Shown here: piece by piece, positions 9,502-20,500 of the stretch
How positions within the stretch are numbered: the stretch's first letter is position 1
How the letters are laid out: each line of letters begins with the position of its first letter
NCBI RefSeq assembly: GCF_036226405.1
Contig: NZ_CP108464.1
Location: 7,688,001 to 7,752,000, forward strand
Source of the DNA: Streptomyces sp. NBC_01260
GTDB taxonomy: Bacteria; Actinomycetota; Actinomycetes; Streptomycetales; Streptomycetaceae
Direction: 5' to 3'
Length of the DNA stretch: 64,000 bases
Program-made: the position numbers and the translations under genes
Notes under the pieces: generated by a model
Told to the model about the DNA's origin: nothing
Database searches by the model: none
The model's input: only the letters and a program-made list of their open reading frames with translations

Positions 9502-11085
9502 TCACTGGTGGAGTCGGATGCTGGTGGGAACGAGCCGGCCGCCGAAAGTGGTGGCGAAGGTGGTGCGGTAGCCGTATACGCTGCTCCGGCCTTCGGCGAT
9601 CGGCAGCGCGTCGGCCGAGCGGAAGAGCGCGGCGGCTGCCCGGTTCCAGGTGCCGCATCCGGTGGTGTCGGTCTCCCGGAGTGCCTGGGCGACCAGGGCG
9701 TCGTACTCGGGATTGGTCACTCCCGCGAAGTTGAGGCCCTGGGCGGGGGCGGATCCGGAGAAGAAGGGGATGAAGCCGGCCGGCAGGGCGAAACCGGGGG
9801 TACTGCCAACCACGACGTCGAAGTCGGCGCTCCGGTACATGGCGTTGACGAGGGCGGGCAGGCTCTCGGTCACCAGGTCGACCTCGGCGCCGAGCTCCGT
9901 CCACTCCCGGGCCATCAGCTCGGCGACGGAGGGCAGGGTCGGGCCGAGGTCGGGGCTGGTGATCAGGCGGAGCCGGAGCTTCCGGCCGTCCTTGGTCAGC
10001 GGGCCGTCGGCGGAGCGGGTCCAGCCGGCGTCACGCAGGGCCTCGACGGCGTTCCGCGCGGGCAGGTTGGCATCGGCGAGGCCGGCGTGGCAGACGGCGC
10101 CCTCGGCGCCGAAGTCGGTGGCCGGGCTCCCGGTGCCGCCGACGGCGACGTTGGCCAGGCCCCGGCGGTCGAGGGCGGAGACCAGGGCGCGGCGCAGCTC
10201 CCGGTCGGCGAGTACCCGGCCCGGGCGCTGGTTGAAGAACGTGAGCCCGACCACGGTCGCCACGTCGGCGGTGGTCAGGCCGTGGCCGGTGAGCCGGGCG
10301 CGGTCCGGCCCGCTCACGCTCGCAATGCCGACGCCTCCGGTGAGCAGCAGGTTCGCCGCGGTTGAGGACTGCGGCACCACCGAGATGACGATGTGCTCGG
10401 GGAGGCCGGGGGGCGTAGTCGTCGCCCCGTCGGGTCCCCAGGAGTAGTCGTCGCGGACGGTGAACTCGTACGGTCCGCCGGGGGTGTAGTGGGTCAGCAC
10501 GTAGGGGCCGGTTCCCTGGGTGGCGCGGTCCAGCGAACCGGGCCGGTCGAGGCCGGCGGGGCAGACGATCGGCAGCAGACCGATGGTGCGGGTGAGGAAG
10601 GGGAAGGGGGCGGCGGCGGCCACCGACACCCTGCCTGTGCCGTCGTCGGCGCTCGCGGTGAACGGGACGTTCGGCAGGACGGTCCGGGCGCCGGCGAGCT
10701 GGTTGGCCGGGTCCGCCGCGTAGGTGAGCGCCCTGGCCACCGCCGAGGCGGTGAGGGGAGTTCCGTCGGAGCAGGTGACGCCTGGGCGGAGGGTGAAGGT
10801 GGCCGTGGTGGTAGTTGCCTGCCAGGAGGAGGCGAGGCCGGTGACCAGGGTGCCGTCGGGGGCGAGGTTGACCAGGGAGTCGTAGGCGTAGCGGGCCTGG
10901 GCGGCGCCGAAGGCGGAGTACGGGTCGAAGCTCGGTGTCTCACTGGACTCGGCGATCCGGACGGTGCCTCGGTCCACCAGGGGGGTGTTCGTCGAGGAGG
11001 TGGCGACGCCGCCGCAGCCGCCCAGCGCGACGGCCGAGGCCGTGAGAGCGGCCGCCAGGGCGACCGGCGGAGTGCGTCGGAACAT
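9502..11085 (-). CDS. Extracellular solute-binding lipoprotein, family 5 (peptide/nickel type)
   Basis: This 527-residue lipoprotein has a lipobox ending LGGC at Cys24 and an SBP family-5 fold. Signatures are VRIAESSETPSFDPYSA, the YDSLVNLAPDGTLVTGLASSW segment and LRRALVSALDRRGLANV. It captures the ligand outside the cell for the permeases downstream and is the first gene of the importer operon. The start is the ATG at 11085. No strong ribosome-binding site is visible, so leaderless or weak initiation is possible. The ligand is not evident: short peptides, nickel chelates and metallophores are all used by this family. Confidence 0.87.
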   Translation of the reverse strand: MFRRTPPVALAAALTASAVALGGCGGVATSSTNTPLVDRGTVRIAESSETPSFDPYSAFGAAQARYAYDSLVNLAPDGTLVTGLASSWQATTTTATFTLRPGVTCSDGTPLTASAVARALTYAADPANQLAGARTVLPNVPFTASADDGTGRVSVAAAAPFPFLTRTIGLLPIVCPAGLDRPGSLDRATQGTGPYVLTHYTPGGPYEFTVRDDYSWGPDGATTTPPGLPEHIVISVVPQSSTAANLLLTGGVGIASVSGPDRARLTGHGLTTADVATVVGLTFFNQRPGRVLADRELRRALVSALDRRGLANVAVGGTGSPATDFGAEGAVCHAGLADANLPARNAVEALRDAGWTRSADGPLTKDGRKLRLRLITSPDLGPTLPSVAELMAREWTELGAEVDLVTESLPALVNAMYRSADFDVVVGSTPGFALPAGFIPFFSGSAPAQGLNFAGVTNPEYDALVAQALRETDTTGCGTWNRAAAALFRSADALPIAEGRSSVYGYRTTFATTFGGRLVPTSIRLHQ

Positions 11086-11610
11086 GACGTCATGGTCGCA
11101 CCGGGCTTGGTCATGGTGATTCAACTGACCTGCGCGGAAGGCGTGTTCGAACATCCCGAATCGCCAGGCGGCTTGGCCGGGGGCCGTCGGAGACGACTGG
11201 GGCGGCGATTCTTGATTCACCCTTACGAGGGGCGTCGGGCCCGCCGCGTCACGTACCCACGGCTCCGGAGGCTGCGGCAGCGGGTGTCCGTCGGACACGA
11301 CATCTCTTCGTGAACTTAATCAGTTAATCGTTCTGGATGGCTTTGGGTGTGTCGCGATTTAGGTTACGCGGGAAGATCATCACCACTCGCATGAGTGAAT
11401 TAGTAGGGGGTCATTTGGCTGAGTCGGGCGTGGCTCGACTACCGTGATCACGGGATCGGACGGCGCATTCCGGTGTCCGGGAGAATCGATTCGTTGGATG
11501 AGTCCGGATTTCGAGATGGAATGCTTCGTATCCGCCCGGATGTGCACTGCTTCGGTGTTCGCCGCTCCCGGGTTCCCTGTCATACGTATACGTAGAGAGG
11601 ACGGAGCATC
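11086..11610. promoter_or_regulatory. Divergent intergenic region between importer operon and exporter/NRPS locus
   Basis: About 525 bp without a supported gene. It separates the minus-strand importer operon from the plus-strand exporter and NRPS genes, so it probably carries promoters in both directions. It has locally AT-rich patches around 11310-11400, unlike its surroundings. A TTAGGTTA element near 11360 resembles half of an iron-regulator box, but no second half is present. Confidence 0.4.
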
Positions 11611-11925
11611 ATGCCGCCTGTAGTACCGCCCTTCCTGATCGGCCTCATCGTCGCGCCACTGGCCAAACGCCTGCTCAAGCCCCTGGTGGGTGGAGTCGTC
11701 AAAGCGTCCGTCGGCATCGCAATGGAGGTGAAGAAGGCAGCTCAGGAGGCCGGGGAGAACATCCATGACCTCGCGGCCGAAGTGGCCGCCGACGTGGTGG
11801 CCGCCCAGATCGCCGCAGGTGAGACCGAAGGCCCCTCCAGTGACGGCCAGCACGGCGCCAAGGGGGAACCGAGGGCCCCGAAGATCCGTGCGACCGCCGG
11901 CAGCGCCGCCGGAAAGACGCACTGA
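11611..11925 (+). CDS. Small DUF5132-like membrane protein
   Basis: This 104-residue protein opens with a hydrophobic segment (VVPPFLIGLIVAPLAKRLL, then LVGGVVKASVGIAMEVKKAA). An amphipathic, glutamate/alanine-rich helix and a disordered basic tail follow. The pattern and its position next to a transporter with an HMA-like N-terminus match the small DUF5132 proteins I recall. Function is unknown. It lies 190 bp upstream of the ABC exporter and may assist it or be an accessory membrane protein. Confidence 0.6.
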   Translation: MPPVVPPFLIGLIVAPLAKRLLKPLVGGVVKASVGIAMEVKKAAQEAGENIHDLAAEVAADVVAAQIAAGETEGPSSDGQHGAKGEPRAPKIRATAGSAAGKTH

Positions 11926-12115
11926 CGGCCCGTAAGGAATATCGGCCGCCGCCAGGCGCGCATGTCGATCGATTTCGACGGAATGCGCCCGGCGGCGGCC
12001 GTTGACAGGCCGTTCAGGCATCGAGATTTGCCGTCCATCAATTCCCGCTCCGTCGCCGTAATCCGTCGTGTCCGTGGCGTATTTCCGCGACCTCCGCAAA
12101 CAGGTGATCGTACAC

Positions 12116-14413
12116 ATGCCATCGCTACTGGGTGCCGCCACCGAATTCCGCTCCGTGGAATTGGGTGCGAGCCCGCGCTCGGTCACACCGGGCCGTCAGC
12201 GCTGGGACGTCAAGCTGGTCCTCGGACGCCCCCGGACGGCCGAGATCCTCGCCGCTGCGCTGCGCCACATCCCCGGGATCACCGAGGCCCAGGCCAACCC
12301 CGTCACCGGCGGGGTGCTCGTCCGGCATGATGCGCGGCTGCGCGCCACGGACATCGGCCGGATCATCCGCAGGGTCGTCACCCGGGTCGCGGAGGAACCG
12401 GCCGCAGCGGGGCGTCCGGCACCGGTCCGCCCCGCCCCCACAGCGGCGCCTCGGGCGGACCGCGGCCTGGTCGTACGCCCGGTGCTCGCCGTCGGCGGCG
12501 GGGTCGCGGCCGGAGTCGCGCTGGTCAAGGGCTCGGCACTGAGCAGGCAACTGGTCGCCGCGAGCGGGGTTGCCGTGGCCACCGCGGTCGTCCTGCGGAA
12601 GGCGTGGCGCGGAACGGCCGACACATCCCGGAACGGGACCGGGCTGGGTGCCGAACGTCACCCCTTGCTGGAGATCGTCGGTCCGCACCGGCGCCGCCTC
12701 TACCGGGCTGCCGCCCTGTCCGTCGCCTGCCAGGCCACTGAGATCGCGCTCGGCACCTTCCTCGGATGGACCGGACTGGTCCTCATCAAGGGCGAGGCAG
12801 CTCCGCTGGTGAGCCTCGGCCTGACCACGGCATCCGCTCAACTCTGGGGCTTGGCAGGACTGGTGGCCGTCGCCTGTGCTGCGGTGGCGGGCCTCTCGTA
12901 CGCCTCGAACCTCCAGTGGCGCCGACTCGGCCAGGACATCGAGCACGAGTGGCGGAGCCGCACGTACCGACACGTACAGCACCTCGAACTGGGGCACTTG
13001 GAGGGGGAGCGGACGAGCAGGGTCGCCGGCGCGCTCACCAACGACGTCGGCCAGCTGGGCGCCTTCTTCGCCGGCCCGGCGAACGACGTGCTGCAACTCG
13101 GCACCAGCCTGGCCGTCCTGGTACCGGCGTTCCTCCTGCTGGCACCGCAGATCGCCTGGATCGCGTTCCTGCCGGTCCCGGTCATCGCCTGGCTGTCGCT
13201 GCACCACCAGAAGGAGGCCGCGGCAGACTACGCCGTCACCGGCGAGTGTCGGTCCAGGCTGGGCAGCCAGGTGATCAACTCGCTCGAAGCCGGTGCGACC
13301 GTCAAGAGCTTCTGCACCGAGGACTACGAGGCAGAACGCATCGACGAGCTGAGCGAGTCGGTCCAGGAGCGCAGCCGGCAGACCGACCGGAGCACGATCC
13401 GCCACGCCGAGACCGTCCGGTCCTGCACCACCGCATCGATGGCGGCAACCCTGCTGATCGGCGGACGTTCGGTACTCAACGGCACCCTGCGCTTCGAGGT
13501 GTTCAGCCCGCTGATCGGGCTCCCCCAGATGCTGCTGATGCGGATGAGCCGGCTCGGCGGCATCACCGACCAGTACCAGCGCACCCTCGCCTCATACAAC
13601 CGGGTCCAGCGGCTGCGCGCCCTGCCCGTCGAGGCCGACGGCGGCGACGGGACGCTCGACCTCGCCGAGGTGCGGGGCGAGGTCGTCCTCGACGGGGTCA
13701 CCTTCGCCTACCCCGGCCGGCCGACGGCATTGAAGGACCTCTCGCTCACCATCCCGGCCGGGCAGGTGACCGCACTGGTGGGCGCCACCGGCTCCGGCAA
13801 GACGACGATCGCCAGACTGTTGATGCGATTCCAGGACGCCCAGTCCGGAAGGGTACTGATCGACGGACAGGACATTCGGGACCTGCGGCGGCACAGCCTG
13901 CGCCACGCCATCGGCTTCGTCGCCCAGGACCCGTTCCTCTTCGACGGCAGCATCGCCGACAACATCCGCTACGGCAGCTTCGGAGCCTCGGACGAGGCAG
14001 TGCTCCGGGCCGCCGCCATGGCCGAGGCCCACACCTTCATCGCGGCACTGCCGGACGGCTACGACACCTTGATCGGTGAACGCGGTGCCGCGCTCTCCGG
14101 CGGACAGCGGCAGCGGATCGCTCTGGCCCGCGCGATCCTCAAGGACTCGCCGGTCGTGATCCTCGACGAGGCCACCTCCGCCGTGGACAACGAGACCGAG
14201 GCCGCCATCCAGCGCACACTGCGCGGCTTCGCCGCCGACCGCACGATGGTCGTCATCGCCCACCGCCTCTCCACGGTCCGCCACGCCGACCGCATCTACG
14301 TCATGGACAAGGGCGGCATCGTCGCCGAACAGGGCACCCACAACGAACTCCTCGCCCAGCACGGGCTCTACGCATCTCTCTGGCAGCTGCAGGCCGGCGA
14401 ACTCGCCGCCTGA
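12116..14413 (+). CDS. ABC exporter (fused permease-ATPase) with HMA-like N-terminal domain
   Basis: Residues ~1-90 look like a small alpha/beta domain resembling heavy-metal-associated modules (WDVKLVLGRPRTAEILAAALRHIPGITEAQANPV), but they lack the CxxC metal motif. A membrane segment and a six-helix ABC exporter domain follow. The C-terminal ATPase has Walker A VGATGSGKTTI, signature LSGGQRQRIALARAIL, Walker B VVILDEATSAVD and H-loop VIAHRLST. Start: ATG 12116 has AGGTG upstream, while an in-frame GTG at 12068 adds 16 residues without such a site. It sits 108 bp before the NRPS start on the same strand and is the best candidate for exporting the peptide. Confidence 0.8.
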   Translation: MPSLLGAATEFRSVELGASPRSVTPGRQRWDVKLVLGRPRTAEILAAALRHIPGITEAQANPVTGGVLVRHDARLRATDIGRIIRRVVTRVAEEPAAAGRPAPVRPAPTAAPRADRGLVVRPVLAVGGGVAAGVALVKGSALSRQLVAASGVAVATAVVLRKAWRGTADTSRNGTGLGAERHPLLEIVGPHRRRLYRAAALSVACQATEIALGTFLGWTGLVLIKGEAAPLVSLGLTTASAQLWGLAGLVAVACAAVAGLSYASNLQWRRLGQDIEHEWRSRTYRHVQHLELGHLEGERTSRVAGALTNDVGQLGAFFAGPANDVLQLGTSLAVLVPAFLLLAPQIAWIAFLPVPVIAWLSLHHQKEAAADYAVTGECRSRLGSQVINSLEAGATVKSFCTEDYEAERIDELSESVQERSRQTDRSTIRHAETVRSCTTASMAATLLIGGRSVLNGTLRFEVFSPLIGLPQMLLMRMSRLGGITDQYQRTLASYNRVQRLRALPVEADGGDGTLDLAEVRGEVVLDGVTFAYPGRPTALKDLSLTIPAGQVTALVGATGSGKTTIARLLMRFQDAQSGRVLIDGQDIRDLRRHSLRHAIGFVAQDPFLFDGSIADNIRYGSFGASDEAVLRAAAMAEAHTFIAALPDGYDTLIGERGAALSGGQRQRIALARAILKDSPVVILDEATSAVDNETEAAIQRTLRGFAADRTMVVIAHRLSTVRHADRIYVMDKGGIVAEQGTHNELLAQHGLYASLWQLQAGELAA

Positions 14414-14521
14414 CCGCAGATAAAAAAAGTCGTCCGCCCGCCGATCGCGTGACACCACCGCACTCGGCGCGGCCCGGCACGCCCTGCGCGCATGCCCGCC
14501 CATACTTCTGGAGGTACCCCC

Positions 14522-17500
14522 ATGTCCCGTCGCGACGGAGACGTCCTTCCCCTGACCGCGGCCCAGCGGGAGATCTGGCTCGCCGAGCAGAGCTCCCGGA
14601 CACCGATCCCGGGCTACCGCGTCGGTGAATGCCTGGAGATCCACGGGCCGGTCGCCCCGGAGCTGTTCGAAGCCGCGCTGCGCCGGGTGGTCGACGAGGT
14701 CGACGCCCTGCACGTGACCTTCGTCGACGACGGTGAAGGCCCGCGCCAGATCCTCCGCGAGACCTGGGACTGGGCGCCGGTCCACCTCGACCTCGGCACC
14801 GAGCCGGATCCCCGGGCGGCGGCCATGGACTGGATGAAGCAGGACCTGGCCCGTCCATTGGACCTCGGCCGTGATCCGCTGTTCGGCCATGCCCTGATCC
14901 GGCTGTCGGCGACGGAGTTCCTCTGGTACCTGAACTACCACCATGTGGTGCTGGACGCGATCAGCAGCTCCATGGTCCGGCAGCGGGTCGGCGAGGTGTA
15001 CTCGGCGCTGGCCGACGACGGTGTTGTCCCGCCCTGCCCGTTCGGCTCGCTGCGGGATCTGGTCGACAACGACGCCGCCTACCGCTCATCCGTGGACTTC
15101 GCCGCCGACCGCTCCTACTGGACCGAGCGCTTCGCCGACCTGCCCTCCCCGACCCGGCTCACCGACACGTCCGCGACCGACCCGCACCGGTCTCTGCGCG
15201 TGGCCGGGGAAGTGGAACTGCGGAGCCCCGAGGCACTGCGGGCCGCGGCGGGCCGGGCCGGTGTCCGGTGGTCCCGGATGGTGGTCGCGGCGACAGCGCT
15301 TTACGCCCACCGGCTGAGCGGCGCTCAGGACGTGGTGCTCGCTCTCCCCGTCACCGCCCGTCGAGGCTCCGGCTCCGACCTGATGTCCGTACCCGGCACC
15401 CTGTCCAACGTGGTGCCCCTGCGCCTGACCGTGCGACCGGAGATGCCGTGGGGCGATCTCGTCGCCCAAGCGGCCCGGGAGGTCGAGTCGGCCGTCGCGC
15501 ACGAGCGCTACCGCAGCGAGGACCTGCTGCGCGACCTCGGCGCGCCCGGCAGCATCGGAACCGCGTTCCCGCTGATCGTCAACATCATGGCCTTCAACGC
15601 CAGGCCGAGCTTCGCCGGGCATCCCGCCTCGGTTCACCACTTCGTGTCTGGGTCCACCACCGACCTGGCCGTCTGGGTCTTCGACTACCGGGACGGCAAC
15701 CCCCCGCTTCTCCGGCTGCACGGCGCCCCGGAGGCGTACGGCGACGACGACCTCGCCGCGCACCAGCAGCGGCTGCTCGCCCTGCTCGACGCCGTCGCCG
15801 ACTGTGACCCGGACGAGACGGTCGGCCGGATCGACCTGCTCACGGAGCAGGAGCACCGCGAGGTACTGTCCCTCGGCACCGGACCGACGGCGGCAGCATC
15901 GACCGGGAGCCTCCCGGAACTGTTCCGGGAGCACGTCCGGGCGACTCCGGACCTTGTCGCGCTGGTGTGCGGCGATGTCTCACTGACGTACGCGGAACTG
16001 GACGCGCGGGCGAACCGGCTGGCGCACGCGCTGATCGCGCGGGGCGCGGGGCCCGAGCGGCTGGTGGCGGTGTCACTGCCGAGGTCGGCCGAGCTCGTGG
16101 TGGCGATCCTCGCAGTGCTGAAGACCGGAGCGGCGTACGTCCCGGTCGACCCCGAGTACCCGGCCGCCCGGATCGCGTACCTGCTCGACGACGCCGGCCC
16201 GGCTCTGGTGGTGACCGACGCCCGCAGCGGTGCGCGTCTGCCCGACGCGGGCACGGTCGACCGGCTGGTGCTCGACGAGCCCGGAACAGCCGCCCTGGTG
16301 GCGGGCTGCCCCGTCTCGGACCCGATGCCGGCCGTCGATCCGAGCCACGCGGCGTACGTGATCTACACCTCGGGTTCCACCGGCAGGCCCAAGGGTGTGG
16401 TGGCGACGCACGGCGGTCTGCTCGACGTGCTCACCGACCACCGGCTCGTGCAGTTCGCACACCTGCTGGAGGACCGGCGGCGGCTGCGCGTGGCGCTGAC
16501 CACCTCGGTGTCCTTCGACGCTTCCTGGAACCAGCTCATGGCCCTCTTCGCCGGCCACGAGCTGCACGTCCTGGATCATGCGACCTGGACCGCCCCCGAA
16601 GCCTTCGTGGACTACGCGGCGTGCCGCGGGCTGGACTACGTCGAGGCCACCCCTTCCTACCTCGACGTGCTCGTCGCCCATGGGCTGCTGGACCATCCGC
16701 AGGGCCGCCCAGCGCTGATCGCGGCGGGCGGCGAGGCCGTCCCCGAGCAGCTCTGGAAAAGGTTGCGGGCCGCCGACGGACTCTCCTGCCTCAACCTGTA
16801 TGGACCCTCGGAGTGCACCGTCAACTCGGTGACCGCTCCCACGGCATCGAGCCCGCGCCCGGTCATCGGCCGACCCGTCACCAACGCCCGGCTGTACGTG
16901 CTCGACTCCGCGTTGCGGCCGGCGCCCGCGGGTGTGGCGGGTGAGCTGTACATCGCAGGTGCGGGCCTGGCGCGCGGCTATCTGAACCGGCCGGGTCTGA
17001 CCTCGGGGCGGTTCGTGGTGGACCCGTTCGGTCCGAGCGGCTCGCGCATGTACCGCACGGGTGACCTGGTGCGGTGGAACCCGGACGGAAACCTGGAGTT
17101 CCTCGGCCGCACCGACGACCAGGTCAAGATCCGCGGCTTCCGGATCGAACTCGGCGAGATCGAGGCGGTCCTCGCCGAACATCGGGGAATCGCGCGGGCC
17201 GCCGTCACGGTGCGCACCGACGAGGAACCCCTGCTGGTCGCCTACGTCGTCCCCGCCGCGGGACAGGACGTCCGGGCGGACGCGCTGCGGGACCGGCTGC
17301 GGAAGCTGCTGCCCGAGCACATGGTGCCGTCGGCGTTCGTCGTGCTGGACGCGCTGCCACTGACCCCGAACGGCAAGCTCGACCGGCACGCCCTCCCGGC
17401 GCCCGGGCGGCAGCCCGTCGCACCGGGCCGAGCTCCGCGCACCGCTGTCGAGCACCTGCTCTCCAGGCTGTTCGCCGAGGTGCTGGGCCTGCCCCAGGCC

Positions 17501-20500
17501 GGTGTCGACGACAACTTCTTTGACCTCGGCGGACACTCCCTGCTGGCCACCCGGCTGATTGCCAGAGCGCGGTCCGTGCTGGGCGTGGAGCTGAGGCTGC
17601 GCGACCTGTTCGACGCGCCGACGGTGGCGGAGCTGGCGGCCGCGGTGGACGTCGCGGGCCGGGCGCGCCCTGCTCTGGGGCGGTGCGAGCGGCCCGAGAC
17701 GGTCCCGCTGTCCTTCGCGCAGCGCCGACTGTGGTTCCTGCACCGTATGGAGGGCCCGAGTGCCACTTACAACATCCCGCTGACTCTGCGGCTGTCCGGC
17801 ACCCTGGACCAGCCCGCCCTGCAAGCCGCCCTGTCGGACGTGGTCGAGCGGCACGAGAGCCTGCGCACCGTCTTTCCGGTGGTCGACGGCGTGCCGTGCC
17901 AGCGGGTGCTCGACGTCGACGCGGCACAGCCGCGGCTGCGGGTGACGGAGCTCGGCGAGCGCGACCTGCCGGACCGGCTGGCGGAAGCGGCGCGGTACGG
18001 CTTCGAGCTCTCCGAGGAGCCGCCGTTGCGTGCCGAACTGTTCCGGCTCGGTACCGAGGAGCACGTGCTGCTCCTGGTGGTGCACCACATCGCCGGTGAC
18101 GGCTGGTCGACGGGGCCGCTCTCGCGGGACTTGGCGACCGCCTACGCAGCGCGGAGCGAGAAGGCGAAGCCGGAGTGGTCACCGCTGCCGGTCCAGTACG
18201 CCGACTACGCCCTCTGGCAGCAGGAGCTGCTGGGAGACGGCACTGCCCCCGACAGCCTGCTCAGCAGCCAACTCGCATACTGGCGGGACGCGTTGGCGAA
18301 CCTCCCCGAGCAGGTCGAGCTGCCCTTCGACCGACCCCGGCCTGCGGCGATGTCCTACCGGGGCGCTCACCTGCCGGTCCGGATCGACGCCGATCTGCAC
18401 CGGGAGCTGCGCGAAGTCGGCCGCGACGGCGGAGCCAGCCTCTTCATGGTGCTCCAGGCCGGTCTGGCCGCTCTGATGGGCAAGCTCGGCGCCGGTACCG
18501 ACATCCCGATCGGCACGCCGATCGCGGGTCGCACCGACGAGGCCCTCGACGACTTGGTCGGCTTCTTCGTCAACACCCTGGTGCTGCGCACCGATCTGTC
18601 CGGCGACCCGTCGTTCGCCGACCTGCTGGGCCGGGTTCGTTCCGACGCGCTGGCCGCGTACGCGCACCAAGAGGTGCCGTTCGAGCACCTCGTGGAGGCG
18701 TTGAACCCGTCCCGGACGCTTGCGCACCACCCCCTGTTCCAGACCATGCTCACCCTGCAGAACGCACCGTCCGGCACCTTCGACCTGCCGCGGCTGCGGG
18801 TAGCGACCGACCTGGTCCACACCGGGACGGCCAAGTGTGACCTGAACTTCGTCCTGGCCGAACAGCCTGGCGAGGACGGGTTGTCGGGCGTGGTGGAGTA
18901 CAGCACCGACCTGTTCGACGCGGCCACCGTCACCGAAATCGTCGAACGGTGGCTGCGGCTGCTGCGCGCCGTCGTCGCCGACCCCGGCCGAAGGATCGGC
19001 CAGGTGGACGTGCTGTCCGCCGACGAGCTCCGGGCACTGCTGCCGGCCGGCGCCGACCGGAACGGGGAACTGCCGGAGAACAGCCTGCCCGCACTGTTCG
19101 AGCGGCAGGTGCGGGCGAACCCGGACGCGACCGCCCTCACGGACGGCGAAGCCACTCTGACGTACGGCCAGGTGAACGCCCGCGCCAACCGGCTGGCGCA
19201 TGTCCTGATCGACCGCGGAGTGCGGCCGGAGGACCTGGTGGCGCTGGCCCTGCCGCGTTCGGCGGAGCTGGTCGTCGCGGTGCTCGCGGTCCTCAAGGCC
19301 GGCGCCGCGTACGTACCGGTGGACCCGGAGTACCCGGCTGCCCGAATCGCCTATCTGCTCCAGGACACCCAGCCCTCGCTGCTCGTGACGACGAGCCGGA
19401 TCGGAGAGCTGCCGGGGGCGGAGCACGTGGACCGGCTGCTGCTGGACACCGCCGTCCTGGACGGGCTGCCGGACACGGACCCGGGGGTCGCCGTCGACCC
19501 GGGCCAGGCCGCCTACGTCATTCACACCTCCGGTTCCACCGGCAACCCCAAAGGCGTGGTGGTCCCGCACCGCAACGTGGTGCGCCTGTTCGACACCACG
19601 CGGGACCTGTTCGGCTTCTCCGCCGAGGACGTGTGGACCCTCTTCCACTCCTACGCCTTCGACTTCTCGGTGTGGGAGCTGTGGGGCCCGCTGCTGCACG
19701 GCGGCCGCCTGGTGGTCGTGGACCACGACACCAGCCGCTCGCCCGGCCGGTTCCTGGAACTGCTCGCCCGCGAGCGGGTGACGGTGCTCAACCAGACGCC
19801 GTCCGCCTTCTACCAGCTGATGCAGGCGGACGCGGAGTCCCGGGAGACCGGCTGCCGACTCGCCCTGCGCACGGTGGTGTTCGGCGGTGAGGCGCTGGAG
19901 CACGCCCGGCTGGCGAGCTGGTACGACAGGCACCCGGAGAACGCGCCGCGGCTGGTCAACATGTACGGCATCACCGAGACCACGGTGCACGTCACGTACA
20001 CGGCGCTCGACGGGACCGGCACCACCGCCGGCCAGATCGGCGCGGCCCTCCCGGACCTGCGGACGTACGTGCTCGACGACGGCCTGCGGCCGGTGGCCCC
20101 GGGCGTACCCGGCGAGCTGTACGTCGCGGGCGCGGGCCTGGCGCGCGGCTACCTGAACCGGCCGGGCCTGACTGCCGGGCGGTTCGTGGCAGACCCGTTC
20201 GGGCCGCCGGGGTCGCGGATGTACCGCAGCGGTGACCTGGTGCGCCGCGCGGCGGACGGCAGCCTGCGCTACGTCGGCCGGGCCGACCAGCAGGTGAAGG
20301 TGCGCGGCTTCCGGATCGAGCTCGGCGAGATCGAGGCAGCGCTGGCCGCGTATCCGGAGATCGCCCAGGTCGCCGTACTGGCGCGGCAGGACCGGGCCGA
20401 CGACACCCGGCTGACCGCGTACCTGGTGCCGTCCGTGGGCGCCGCACCGAGCTCCGCCGACCTGCGGGAGCACCTGCGCGAGCGGTTGCCGGAGTACATG

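Noticed and set aside
11340..11380. Iron-box (DmdR/IdeR-like) half site TTAGGTTA before the importer operon
   Set aside because: Only one half is present and the second half does not match, so iron control is not supported.
14492..14521. Upstream ATG start for the NRPS
   Set aside because: The ATG at 14522 has TGGAGG at proper spacing and begins the C domain directly. The extra ten codons have no ribosome-binding site.
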